Source: Ziziphus jujuba (taxonomy: Eukaryota; Streptophyta; Magnoliopsida; Rosales; Rhamnaceae). From it: a stretch of DNA of 64,000 bases. The DNA lies in NCBI RefSeq assembly GCF_031755915.1, contig NC_083383.1:23611001-23675000 (forward strand), given 5' to 3'. Position numbers and translations under genes: made by a program. Every line of letters starts with the position of its first letter. Position 1 is the stretch's first letter. Below the pieces are notes generated by a model. It saw nothing but the letters and a program-made list of their open reading frames with translations. It did no database searches and was not told the origin of the DNA. Positions 37,082-49,290 of the stretch are shown here, in pieces.

Positions 37082-40000
37082 ATGGCAAAGGAGTACCAGA
37101 AGAACAGCATGTTCATTGAACATAGCACTCAGACTACAGGAGTAGTGCTTGAGAACGGTGATTTCCGCAAGAACGTCGACGAAGATGGACGTCCAAGAAG
37201 AACTGGTATATATATACATATATATTGCTTTTTTCTTCCATGAATATGCTTTTGCTTGCTTGAGTTTGATATTGATTTTTGTTTTTTATTGTTGTTGAAG
37301 GGACATGGTTGACGGCAAGTGCTCACATCATAACGGCGGTTATCGGTTCTGGAGTACTGTCGTTGGCTTGGGCCATTGCTCAGTTGGGTTGGGTTGCAGG
37401 GCCTGCTGTTCTCATGGCCTTCTCTTTCATCACCTACTTCACTTCTTGTCTTCTCGCTGACTGTTATAGGTCGCCGGACCCTATCAGCGGAAAAAGAAAC
37501 TACACTTATATGGATGTCGTTAAATCTTATTTAGGTAAACTATATATATATATATATATATGAAAATTTTCTTTTCAGGATTTTATTCTAAACTGAAGAA
37601 AACAGTTACCGCTAATAAGACATTAAATTTATTAGCGGTAATAGACGTTATTGTCGCTAGTAATGTTTTTAGACTTTAACCTTAATTCAGAATCCAGTGT
37701 CCTTATATGGCTTTATGCATGAAGCTTCATTTATATTCCTCTGACTAAGCTTTATTTTGAAGTGTGAGTTCCAAGATTAACATCTTTTTTAAAGAAAAGA
37801 GAAAAGAATATCATTTCCCTATGTGCGTGACCAAAATTGATCTTTACCAAGGTCTTAGGAGACCCCAAAAAAAAAAAAAAGAAAGAAAGAAAAAAGAAAT
37901 TCAAAAATATATAAAAGGGGTTCCTAATGAATTTATTAATTAAGCTATTTTTGGTTGCTTTTTTACAGGTGGTAGAAAAGTGCAGCTTTGTGGGCTGGCT
38001 CAGTACGGTAATCTCATTGGGATTACAATCGGTTACACTATCACTGCATCTATCAGCATGGTGTGAGTGGACATAGCTAGAAATACTTTTTTTTAACTTT
38101 CAAGCCCTAAAAAGAAATAAATAAATAAATAATATTTTATAAAAAGAATTTAATTTCTCTGACAATATATATATATAAACATATATATTCACTTTGGTTT
38201 TCGTTCTTTGAAATCCTACAGGGCGGTGAAAAGGTCAAATTGTTTTCACAAACATGGTCATCAAGATCACTGTTACATATCAAACTATCCATTGATAATC
38301 ATATTTGCTTGCATCCAAATCGTTCTGAGTCAAATACCAAACTTTCACGAGCTCTCTTGGCTTTCTATATTAGCGGCAATCATGTCCTTTGCTTACTCTT
38401 CTATAGGAGTAGGCCTCTCTGTGGCTAAAGTTGCAGGTAAAAAACGAATACTTTTTGTTTTACCTACTTTTTTAATTATTATTATTTTTATATAAAATAA
38501 ATAAGGCGGTATATAATAAAATTGTGTTTTTTTGTTTGTGTAATTTAAAAAAAAAAAAAAAGATGGTGGAGCACATGCAAGGACTTCGTTAACAGGAGTG
38601 ACAGTTGGGGTGGACGTGTCAGGAACTGAGAAAGTTTGGAAGACTTTCCAAGCCATTGGGGATATTGCTTTTGCTTATGCCTACTCCACAGTGCTCGTCG
38701 AAATACAGGCAAGCCTGTTTTATATTTTATAATATCATAAAAAATATATAAATATTTATAATACATATTATACACTCAACCAAAGCATGAAATATCTAAT
38801 ATTTGTACATATATGCATACTGCTTAATTAGATATATGCGTGTGTGCAAATGCTTATCCACAGAAAATTCTAATTATTTTAATTTACTGTATATGAGTTA
38901 TAAAAGCAGCTAAAATATCTTGTGCTGAATCATTGAAACATACGATATACGAATACTATATGACAATATTGCTAATAGTACTGATACTTTATCAGATGAA
39001 AAAAGCTTAGTGTAAAATCAAAGTTGACATTAGATGTGCCTCCCAAACACAAGAGAATTAAAAAAATATTTAATATATTTAGGTAAATTAAGAATTTGTT
39101 TTTCTTTCTTTTCTTTTTCCTTGACAATTTTAGAACATAGTCTGTATATCTTTTACTTGGGAAGACCCAAAGACAATACAGGAATATTTCCGTATCTATA
39201 TATTCACATGGGGTTATGACCACTGGATTGGATAAATATGCATATATAAGGGAGAGGAGAAGGAGTAGTCATTTTTTGCACGACTGATCACACACAAGAA
39301 CATGTGGCATAGAGGGACGTGTTTGTTATATTTATACATATATATATATATATATATCATCAATCTTGTAGGCATATATGGCGTGGTGCATATGCACGTA
39401 TTGTGTTGGTGTTTTTTGTCCGAAACCACAAACCAATTTCAAACCACAACATCATGTGAATTGCATATACCCATGATTGGAGTGCGTGCCTGATTCAATT
39501 GTCGGTATGGCAACTCATACATAGCTTCTTTCTTTAAAGTTAGCCCATAGAAACGCTAACTAAATTTGCGTGTCTTTTATGTGTATAAATATATTATTAT
39601 ATATAAGTTTTTGGTGAATACATATTAATCTGTTCTTTTCATATATTGATCATCTGTTTTGTTTCTGTGGGGACGGTAAGTTGTTTGGCCACTAGTAATG
39701 AGTCTTAGACAGTCAGAGCAAGTTGCCGATTGGGATTTGAAAATTTTCCCTGGAAAATTTGCAGAGGAAATAAAAAATTATACCTTTGTATTATTTGTGG
39801 CACCCCACTTGTTTCTTCTGCCACCATAATTTGAAATTACAGTCGAACGAAAGAACCAAGGTCATAGTCTTGACACATATATATATATATATAATTATTT
39901 CTCTATCAGAATATCTGATGGTAATAACATATATAACATTTTTTATTGAAATATTAATGAACCATACAAGTATGTTGAAGTACTAAAACTTTAAAGTGGA

Positions 40001-41487
40001 CCAAGATGGTACTGACTTGATAATTTCTACAACAAAAATAAAATCATAAAAGAATAAGAAACCATCAAAGGTCCCCTACCACGTAGTACTATAAATGCAG
40101 TCGGTTCATTCACCTTTAATATTATATATTCTGTAATTTGTGTTTTCCAGTGGCAGTCTGTTTACAAACACTGTGCACGATAAGCTGAAAAGATTCCCCT
40201 GTGGACCATTTCCAAAATATGGGCCACACAATATGCTGGACTTTTCATAAAGCTCGTGAATGAAATTCTTTCAACTTTTTCTGTCATCCATTCTTTTTAT
40301 TATTTCTTTTTTTCTTTGGCTAAATCTTCTTTTTGTGCATTATTATATGCCTTTTTAACAGTAAACATTCAGTATCTTTTTCTATGCCAATGGATTTCTT
40401 AATTTTCACCTCACAGTTCGTCACATCCTAAAGTTTGTCTCTTTTTATTGAAATCTCAAAATCTATCATTTGGACCCCCCCACTCTTGTCCATAGTTAGG
40501 TCCATATATATGTCAGACTCAGAGAAGAAAATAATTTTAGGCCCAGAAAATATTGCATTTCTTGAAATTTTTTGAACAATAAAATAAAAAAAATTTTGCC
40601 CAATTTTGATGATGATTGTTTTTGCAGGACACACTAAAAGCAGGTCCTCCAGAGAACAAAGCCATGAAGAAAGCTACCTTAGTTGGGATATTGACCACCA
40701 CTTTGTTCTATGTCCTTTGCGGCTGTGTTGGTTATGCAGCGTTTGGTAACAATGCACCAGGAAATTTCCTCACTGGGTTTGGATTCTATGAACCCTTTTG
40801 GCTTATTGACTTTGCCAACGTGTGCATAGCTGTCCATCTAATTGGAGCGTATCAGGTATATTACCATATTTTGGATTCCAACTAAGACTCTCTGACTATT
40901 CCATTAGGAACAATTACCATATTTATACACCTTAATACAATAGTAAAAGAATATATCTCTACATATATAATTGACATCTTAGTTACTAATAGTGAAATTG
41001 ATTAAACTTTTTGTACTAATTAATCAGTTTATTTATTTATTTATTTATTTATTTTGTGTAGGTCTTCTGCCAACCCATTTTCGGATTTGTAGAAAGCAAG
41101 TGCTACAACAGGTGGCCGGAAAACAAATTCATAACAAAAGAATACGCGGTCAAAATCCCATTCCACGGCATTTACTATATCAATTTCTTCAGGTTGGTTT
41201 GGAGAAGTTTGTACGTAATATTCACAGCGATTGTGGCGATGATATTTCCTTTCTTCAACGACTTCGTGGGGTTACTTGGAGCAGCATCTTTCTATCCACT
41301 GACAGTGTATTTTCCAATTGAGATGTACATTGCTCAGGCAAAACCACCAAAATACTCATTGACTTGGATTTGGCTAAAGATTTTGACCTGGGTATGTTTG
41401 ATCGTGTCAATTGTAGCAGCTGCAGGGTCTATTCAAGGTCTGGCTCAAGATGTCAAAACGTATAAGCCCTTCAAGGTCCAGCAATAA
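37082..41487 (+). CDS. AAP6: Amino acid permease, AAP family (AAP6-like), 488 aa, 7 coding exons
   Basis: A plasma-membrane proton-coupled amino acid importer of the AAAP superfamily. My exon model is 37082-37205, 37301-37534, 37969-38062, 38222-38436, 38563-38708, 40628-40855 and 41062-41487. The phases join without gaps to give 488 aa, close to the usual AAP length. The first 40 residues are hydrophilic and cytosolic (ending DEDGRPRRTGTW). The first membrane helix follows (SAHIITAVIGSGVLSLAWAI), then about ten more. Other AAP signatures are YRSPDPISGKRNYTYMDVV, IGYTITASISMVAVKRSNCF, QIPNFHELSWLSILAA, QAIGDIAFAYAYS, EIQDTLKAGPPENKAMKKA, GYAAFGNNAPGNFLTGFGF, IGAYQVFCQPIFGFVE and FPFFNDFVGLLGA. 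The C-terminus is KTYKPFKVQQ. The nearest remembered relative is Arabidopsis AAP6, a high-affinity carrier for neutral and acidic amino acids. The symbol is by similarity and a sister AAP1/8-type assignment is possible. Intron 5 (1919 bp) has a GC donor. No damaging change is visible. Confidence 0.93.
37607..37640. repeat. Perfect 12-bp inverted repeat in permease intron 2
   Basis: taccgctaataa (37607-37618) and ttattagcggta (37629-37640) are exact reverse complements around a 10-bp loop, followed by related words (taatagacg, gtcgctagtaatg). Such accgctaataa words are common in small CACTA-type MITEs, so this may be the remains of one. It is intronic and could form a short RNA hairpin. Confidence 0.6.
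38709..40627 (+). other. Permease intron 5, large, with GC-AG boundaries
   Basis: The reading frame fixes the upstream exon end at GAAATACAG and the next exon start at GACACACTA, leaving an intron that begins gcaagc and ends ttttgcag. A C at donor position 2 after a strong AG flank is the known minor GC-AG class. The intron is about 1.9 kb, far longer than the others (95-434 bp). It contains only AT-rich DNA and open frames without domains (for example 38972-39223, 39214-39429 and 39786-39986), which I do not annotate. Confidence 0.8.
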
Positions 41488-42252
41488 TTCGAGAATAACA
41501 TAGTTTTTATATATATAGGTTCCAAGCAGTGTGTAATAGCTTTACTTTTCTTTTCTTTTTTTCTTTTTTTCTTTTTTTTTTCTTTTTTTTGGGGGGTGGG
41601 TCATATAAAGTTGTTATATGAAAGTCTGTATTTCAAAAAATGATGTTGAAATTGTATGGTGTTTTAGACTGGTCGATGTTACAAGTGTATTCGTTTCAAG
41701 TACAAAAAGGGGGGAGAAAAAAAAAAAAAAATGCGTAAGCCTCCCCAAACTTTCTTGGATTTAGTTGGAAGTCAATAATATCAACTTCTAAGGTTTTAGT
41801 TGAAGCTAGAACCTTCAATTATATGACTGTCAAAATGACGTGTCGCCTCTATTATTATGGTTTTGGTACATTTTATATATATATATATATATATAAATAA
41901 TAATGATTTAGTAGATTAACTAGTTCACTTTTTCTATTTACTATTAAGAGTAAAATCAACGAATTATATATAATAATATTAATTTAAACCTTATTTACTT
42001 TATTTTCAATCCTAGAAATTTAGTTAGAGAAAGTGAATCTTTAATAAAAGTTAATTAAATTCTATGTAATGTTTAACATTGAATTTTTTATTTGAAAAAT
42101 ATTAAAAAATTTATATATTTTTTCTTCTTAATTCCTATATAATTTTATACCCAAATTAATATTTGACATTATAAAATAGCTAGATAGCTCAGTTAAATCA
42201 AGAGTATATATATATATATATAAACTTTTGATTAAGATTAGTAATAATAATT
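41488..42252 (+). other. Permease 3' untranslated region and spacer
   Basis: A CT/T-rich stretch follows the stop codon (41545-41600). No single canonical AATAAA was found in the first 200 bases, so the polyadenylation site is undefined. Beyond about 41750 the DNA is AT-rich and gene-free. Confidence 0.4.
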
Positions 42253-42345
42253 TTTTTTTTTTTTTAATTGTAGGTGGGGATTCAACTCGTAATTTCAAAA
42301 GAACAATAAATTTTTACTACTCGTGATATATGGAAAAATATATAT
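42253..42345 (-). mobile_element. Probable tRNA-derived SINE
   Basis: The minus strand reads atcacgagtagtaaaaattt (degenerate A-box), cttttgaaattacgag, then the good B-box gttgaatccccacc, then an A run (plus-strand T run at about 42251-42265). The order and spacing match plant tRNA-derived SINEs. Target duplications were not resolved. Confidence 0.5.
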
Positions 42346-43235
42346 AGAAAGTACTGTCAAAACTTGGTAAGAATTTAAAATTAGGCATAAAAACCCTTTT
42401 CATTTTTTTTTTATTTCTTTTACAATAAAAAAAAAATCCTTTATTATTTTGTTTTTCCTTTTGATCAACAAGAACTTATTTACAACAATGCCTTATTTCA
42501 TCGCAATGGTCAAAAGAATACGGTCCACATGGTTTGACCCTTTGGTAATGAAGAGCCAGTAGCGTGCAGCAAATAAAAGCCGCCGTATAATAGTCTTAGA
42601 CATATACGGCGCCTTTAACTTTTTTTATATTTCAACCAGAGTCAACAAAATAGTCATTTTTATTTTTTTTTTATGGTAATAACAAAACAAAATAGTCTTA
42701 TGACAAGTCAGGAAGGAAGAAAATTAAACCAAATGTGACAAAATAGTCATAATTAGGAACAGGTCTTGCAGTATGTGTTTTTCCTTTTTTGTGGAGAAAA
42801 CTAAGACTAACTTTTATTTTTCACTTGCCATGTGATGAAAGAGTAGACAAAATATTTCAACATTCATCACATGTTTGACAATGTTCAAAATGCATCATCA
42901 TGAGCTCTAGGTTTTGAAAATCAATAACTCCAAGAAATTTAGTAAAATCATTCTTTTTTTTTTTTAATCCCGAAAATTAAATGCAAGTAATTAAGAAATA
43001 AAATAATATGTTTATAATGTATAAAACATCATATCTATATAATAGTTTTATTATATTTATTAGTCATTATTTTCCAATGTTGTTTATTTTTCAAAATAAA
43101 GTTTTAGTATTTTATTAAATTTATATTTGATCGTTTTTTAAATTTTAAATCATAATTCTTAATGTGATCCAATAGTCATTAGAATGGATTTTAATTTAAT
43201 AAAATAATATAAATTTTATTTGAACTGACTCTCTT

Positions 43236-43271
<36 letters not shown>

Positions 43272-43923
43272 AAATATGGTTTATTGTATTCTATAGGTTT
43301 TTTTTTTAAATAAAATTTTAATATATTATTAAATTTATATTAAATCGTTAATAATTTTTAAATTTCAAAATTTGAAATGATGCAAAAACTAATAAAAAAT
43401 ATGATCCTAAAACTATGAGTCTCACTTTATATACATATATATATGTAAATATATATATATATCCACTGTAAGTCATTTGGTATTTCGGATAGTTTTTTAA
43501 TATCCATCAATATCGTTTGAATTTTCCTAGAAATTTCTATTAAAATTTGAGAAATTTCAATGTTCTTTTCAAGTTTTATTTCTAATTTAATAGATATTTT
43601 TATGGAATATCTAGTAAAATCTCTATCAATGAATATTCATAGGACTATGAAAATTTATTCATTTAAAGAAGTTACTTATTTATCACGAAGTTAATAATTT
43701 ATTGATTTACAAACTAATGAATATTTATTAATTTAAAAATAATTTTATACTTTTTTTAGAAATAATTTTACTAATTATATAATATATATTAATAAAGAAA
43801 AAGATCCGTTAGGCTTAATCAAATCTTCAGTTATAGATTGATCACAACTCAATTGACAAATAAAGAAAAAAGAATCAATAGAGAATTTCACTATATAGAT
43901 AATTCTACTAATTGAAAGAATAA
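42346..43923. other. Gene-poor AT-rich spacer
   Basis: Contains a compound (CT)n-(AT)n microsatellite at about 43230-43271. A stretch around 43180-43225 resembles sequence near 14540-14590 (gattttaatttaataaaat), probably copies of one dispersed repeat. No gene is supported. Confidence 0.45.
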
Positions 43924-43932
43924 TAACTATTA

Positions 43933-45206
43933 GGGTAAAATGCATTTTAGTACCATCTATTTTTAGTCTTTTTTGAGTTAGGAGTTTGTAAAAAAAAATT
44001 TATAGATAATACCCTATCCAAATCATTAAAATAAAACAGCTTCTGTTAAAAATTGATCCGTGATAGTCACCTGACAAATAAAATAATTATTTTTTTATAA
44101 TTTCGTGTTTTTTAAAAAAAAAATGGGTCCAGTGAAGCATGATTAAACAAAGAAAATTTTCTAGTACTCCTGGAATACTGTACATCTGAATACTCCTTCA
44201 AATCATTGGTTGCCATGTGGATTATTTTTCCATGTCGGATAATAGATCATCTTCTTCAATATCAGCATCTTTCTTTCCCAAACACTACTCAATCACAGCC
44301 CTCACTCTCGCTCTTCGGCAACGAAAAGTCAGAATCCTCACATAAATGTTTTTTTTTCTACACCGAAAAACCATAAAAAGTGTGCCCAAAACTAGATCTG
44401 AAACCACCACATCTCATAATTTGCAAAAGGGGCTAAGACTTGCTCTCTCTCTCTCTCTCTCTTCTACAAATTTATCAAGAACCAACATCTTTCATGATTT
44501 ACAAAAGGGGCTACTGATCCATTCATCAACACCTGTTTAGTTTTTGAGATTTTTCCGCTTCCATTATTTTTACATTTTGGGTTGATCTTCGATGAAAAAG
44601 AAAAGAGAAACAAAAAAGATTTGTTTGATCTATGAGACTTCTATCTTACTATTATTAAAGGAGGTTTGGTATCTTACACTTTTCTTCTTCTTTTTTTGGT
44701 GGAGGGGGGAAGAGAAAAGAGCACATTAAGATAATCCTAGTTGTGCATTTTTTATTTTGGGCATAAAAGAAATAGGCAATTGAATGTAAGATTTTTATGG
44801 ATTTTAAGTGTAAAAGAAATACAGTTGGTTACAAAAGAGAGAGGGTTTGGTTGCAAAGGGGGGAGAGAGAGAGTGTGTATGTGAAATATGTGGAAACTGT
44901 GTTTGGAAGAGAAATAGGTTGTAATTGAAGATAATGGCCTGATATGTGATGCGGAAAAATAATCCACATGGCTTCAAATCATTGGTTATAGGCTAATCTT
45001 ATTGAATGGTTGATGGTTAAACATAAAATTATAAAAAAATAATTATTTTATATGTCACGTAACTATCACGTGATCAATTTTTAACAGAAATTATTTTGTT
45101 TTAATGATTTAAATAATAAAGGATATTATTTGTAAAAAAACAAATTTACAGACCCCTAACTAAAAAATAAATAAATAAATAAAAGATACTAAAATGAATT
45201 TTGCCC
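43933..45206. mobile_element. Non-autonomous Mutator-like element with perfect 9-bp target duplication
   Basis: Termini gggtaaaatgcattttag and ctaaaatgaattttgccc are inverted repeats. The flanks taactatta at 43924-43932 and 45207-45215 are identical, the duplication length diagnostic for Mutator-like elements. The inverted repeats run about 170 bp inward (shared words atttgtaaa, taccctatc/aggatatta, tttctgtta, ttgatc-cgtgat, taaaataattattt). A second inner inverted pair (caaatcattggtt, atgtggattatttttcc) occurs at 44197-44240 and 44958-44990. The ~670 bp centre (about 44260-44930) is much less AT-biased than the arms and encodes no transposase, so it may be captured host sequence. Confidence 0.88.
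44260..44930. other. Cargo-like centre of the non-autonomous Mutator-like element
   Basis: A mixed-composition segment with a (CT)n tract at 44442-44461. It carries two direct copies of a ~24 bp word (tcataatttgcaaaaggggcta at about 44414 and tcatgatttacaaaaggggcta at about 44492). Open frames at 44346-44540 (+, 64 codons) and 44752-44967 (-, 71 codons) match no family I recognise. Pyrimidine-rich stretches on the plus strand are reminiscent of a plant 5' leader, as in captured gene fragments, but the donor gene cannot be named. Confidence 0.45.
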
Positions 45207-45502
45207 TAACTATTAAGTAAAAAATAAAAGCTATTAAATAAAATTTATGATAAATATTTATATATATTATTTATTTATTTCCAAATTTAATCAATTATAA
45301 TCTATATATTCAATAGGTACTAAAAGATTTTAAAAAAAAATTATTATTTTATGCATTTAGTACACCGACACCAAATTGAGATAGAATAATTTTAATTATT
45401 TAACAAAATTATTTATTTATTGAACATTTATTTATCTAAGTTTTTACTGTATTTATATTATACTCATTTGCAAAACTTTTTAATCACATAACGCACTTAC
45501 CG

Positions 45503-45654
45503 ATTCAATTAAATGTATTCACAAATTCGGTCCAATGATAAAACCACTTGCACTGCATCTTTAAATCCTAGGTTCAAACTTCGACTTAGATAAAAATTCT
45601 CACTCTCTGAATTGTAATAAAAATTTTAAAAAAAAAAAAACAATTCAATGAAAT
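45503..45654 (+). mobile_element. tRNA-derived SINE with near-perfect 12-bp target duplication
   Basis: The A-box-like tcggtccaatgataaaacc (about 45527) is followed by the B-box-like aggttcaaacttcg (about 45571) and an A run at 45628-45640. The flanks attcaattaaat (45503-45514) and attcaatgaaat (45643-45654) agree at 11 of 12 positions. The body is about 128 bp and lacks coding capacity. Confidence 0.68.
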
Positions 45655-46026
45655 AATAAAAAACAAAAAACTATATAATAGAATACAATGCTAAAAACCG
45701 AAATAAAACAAGCAAACAAAAGCGTCTCCTCTTTGTTGCTAAACTACAATTCCATTGTTTCCATGAAATAATAATAATAATAATAAATTAAAAATAAAAA
45801 TAAAGTACAATTCTATTGTTTGTTGCTATGTGTATGATTTTCCAACTTTTTCGCTAAGATATTATAAAAGAAATCTTGGGGGCAAAGAATCCTCTACCTG
45901 CCCACTTTGTTTGTTACTGAAATATGGATTTCATTATTATGCAATTATATTTCCTACAATTTTTATGAAGAAAATTGGTGTAAAATCTAAATTTTGGGTT
46001 TCCTCAATACATAATTAATAACTAAA
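45655..46026. other. AT-rich spacer
   Basis: Includes an (AAT)n run at about 45769-45786. The 62-codon frame at 45830-46018 has no recognisable domain. Confidence 0.4.
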
Positions 46027-46396
46027 GAGGTAATCATATTTAACACCTTGAAATATACTAACTTTTGCATTTTGCTTTTCAAACTACAAAATTCTCAAGC
46101 TATTCCCTAAGCCATATTACTTTTTTCAATCATGTAGTCTAATCATGCAATTTTTTCTTATAAATTTAACAAAATTAACCACGCATGTTATTCATAAATA
46201 AAATAAAATATAGTAAAACCGTTTCATCACAGAGTTATATGGATTGTATATTTAATTTCATTAAATTTATCTATCCACATGCATAATTGAACTTGATTGG
46301 TAAAAAAGTAATAGTTCTTAGGACAATAAAAGGATTTCATAATATGGAGACAAAGTGCAAAAGGTGGATACTTGGAGGGTAAAATGTAGTTATCTC
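46027..46396. mobile_element. Small inverted-repeat element, Mutator-like style
   Basis: The left end gaggtaatcatatttaacacc, then cttgaaatatactaacttttgcattttg, pairs with the right end reversed (gagataactacattttaccctccaagtatccaccttttgcactttg). About 370 bp with no gene. A clear target duplication was not found. Confidence 0.6.
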
Positions 46397-48988
46397 AAAA
46401 ATTAAAATTAAAAATTAGAAAAATTGAGGGGATAAAGTAGCAACCGGATAGCATTTACTACATTGGAAGAAAAAAAAATTAGACTCAACAATCTAGATAA
46501 ATTTAGAAAACGTGAGGTTTTACATGGACCTCTGAAAATTTGGAAGCATGAATATTTAAGGAAAATAGATGATATTTATCAACTTCAATTAAAAAATATA
46601 TATTTTTATAGATATATCATATTTAACATATATCATATACAAATATCGATAATGTTTGTCATTTTCAATAACAAATTTTTTTTCCATATAAATAGATATT
46701 ATTTTTAACATTTGCTAAACATGATTTTACCATTTTCATTTTTGTAAAATATTTTTAACTATAGTAACATGTCTTGTTGAACGTAGTTTGTATTATGTTA
46801 TTATGTCGTATTCGTGGCAAATTTTTTTAACCCAAACATGGCCTATTAAGTTTTCGTATTGAGATATGTACAACCGAATCTATTTATTAAATTTTCATAT
46901 AACTTATCACCCAGCTCGTTAACTCGTTAAACATATATACCAAATTTTGATTAGGTACCAAAATGATATAATGAATTTTTTGTATTCAAAAAAACAAAAA
47001 AAAGAAAAGAAAAGAAAAGAAATATCAAATGGATATATTTGTTGATAAGCTAAACATCTAAAAAAAAAAAAAAAAACCATCCGCATACTAAAATTCCACA
47101 TGCATTAATAATTATAAATTCAAAATATTACAAATTAAATTCATATTAAAAACATGCATTGTTAATTTACAATATTCAAAATTACAAGCCAAACCAATAT
47201 TCAAAGTCCAACATAACTATTAGAGAATAATAAATCTAGAACAACACACAACTATTTAAATTTTCATATAAAATTAGTTTGAGGATGAAATTAGTATGTC
47301 ATATAAAATTATAAAAATGCCCCATATTAACTGCTCTAATGGGTTCCACCTATTATCACCATATTTTTTATGGATTTTATTGGGTAACATTAATATAGAT
47401 ATAATACAATACCATTGATCCAAATTCATAAATTTTCATGCAGACTCATACTACATTAATGGATCATATGGCATTTTGCTAGACCTATGGTGCTAAACAT
47501 GTTTTAAGAATTTAAAATACGAAATTAAATTTACTATCTTTATTTACAAAATTGATTTATAAAAATGGTTTTAGAACACATTACATAACAGATCCTTAGA
47601 ATTCTAAAAATTTGGAATTCTAGCAATGTCATTTTAGGATACATTTAGTAAGCAAAATGAATGCAAGAATATAATAATTTTTTCTATATTTGCTACATCT
47701 TCAAATAAAAAAAATAACTTTTCCAGAAAAATAAATAATCCCTCGTTTAAAGGAATAGCTATTACTTTTTAAAATCCAAAATTATTATTTTCATATTCTT
47801 ATTTGGATAAACTTTAAATATATATTTATCATATTTGTAAAATATGTAAATTTAAATGATTTATCACATTTAAAAAATACATAAATAAATATAAAAGTTG
47901 ATTATATGTTGATTTTAACCAAATTTGATATTTTTAAAGGCTAAACTTTGAATCTAACCATTTATCGTTACCAAATATATAAATAAGGATTATTTTTCCA
48001 TTTTCTTTCTTTCTTTTTTTTTCTCTCATGTTATTTTCACTTTAATAGGGATAACCATTTTGTAAAATAAATATGTCCTTATTTTTTACATTTCTTTTTT
48101 AAAATGGTAATTAGTGGTTCCTTTGGAATAGATTTGGAATCTTTAATATATTTATTCGAACAAATATAATCCATTAAAAACAAGTAAAGTAAAGATATTA
48201 CTTTAAAGTAGCAAATTAAAATATGCTTCTATGAGGTTTTTCTTGGAACAATCTAATTGACAATGGTTACAAGTTATATTTTCAGATTATAAATTTAAAA
48301 TTTGATGTTGAAATCTTCTTTTCCCAACTTAAGATATATTGATATGTTAAATGTCCACTTACTAACTATTTTTAACTTTATTTTTAAAAAAGAAAAGTAA
48401 ACAACGAAGAAAACATTTTTTTTTTCATTTTATAAACGATTGTTTCCTCTCATATTACATATAGAATAAAAATAAGGGCATTCATTTTGAGCCATCCATG
48501 CGACTTTTTTGCCCATCCATGCGACCTTTTTGCCATTCATGAGGATTATAGTTGTTGCACACGAAAATCTTTTGATGTGATTGAAGAATTCCCATCCATC
48601 TTTTAAAGTGGGTAGAAAAATACAACGCATGGACAGAAATTTTTGTCCCGATTCCGAACATCGTGTACTTAACATTACTAATTAAATTTTGATTTTATGT
48701 CCATTACAAAGTATTTTGTTCAACTAATCATAAATCCTTCCAAACTTTCAGCCTTGCGATTCCAACCCCATATCATTGATATGATTATTTTAATTATGTT
48801 AGCGATGAAATCAATCATTTTGTGCATGATAGTCAAAAAACAATTTTTGGGGTAAAAAAGATTGCCACGGAACATGATTTTATGTTGTTCAAATTCAATG
48901 GTTTATAATTTTTTATTTACGACTAGATTACTCACATATTTTTTGAATAATGAAAGTGAGACGTAGGTGAATAACATATATATATATA
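46397..48988. other. Gene-poor AT-rich spacer
   Basis: No gene is supported. The frames at 46463-46708, 46919-47101 and 48430-48675 are low-complexity or repeat-derived. A small tandem repeat (gcccatccatgcgacttttttg type, two copies, about 48490-48532) is visible. Confidence 0.45.
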
Positions 48989-48995
48989 TATATAT

Positions 48996-49290
48996 GATTT
49001 TTTTTTTTTTTGGGTGACAAAACCTCATGAATTTCATTAAGAAATGAAATGAGTTCCAATATGGTCAAGCATAGGAGCCAATTATTGTGATCCATCCCCC
49101 GCCAAGCATTGACATTCCTCAAGAGTTCCACTTCAAATGGACTACTTGCGGGAAATGTAATAATGGCATTCAACCACCCACTCCACTTGGCAGCCATAAA
49201 TATCCGCTGCTCAGTCACCATTCTAATGGAGCACTCAGGGAGAAAAGCTTCAATTTCCAAATCAAGCATTTTGATATAACCCTTCAATAT
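48996..49290 (-). mobile_element. Possible 3' end of a poly(A)-tailed retroposed sequence
   Basis: The minus strand is open from about 49290 to the T/A run at 48999-49012 and reads EIEAFLPECSIRMVTEQR, then FMAAKWSGWLNAIITF, then LTILELISFLNEIHEVLSPKKK. It ends in what would be a poly(A) tail. Base composition is clearly less AT-biased than the flanks. I do not recognise the protein. The tail suggests a 5'-truncated LINE or a processed pseudogene. No target duplication was seen. Confidence 0.4.

Noticed and set aside
38393..38775. Minus-strand frames within the permease gene
   Set aside because: Antisense to exons 4 and 5 of the permease, with no independent signal.
45515..45600. A functional tRNA gene
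   Set aside because: The A- and B-box-like words are degenerate, no cloverleaf can be drawn, and flanking duplications plus an A tail indicate a SINE.
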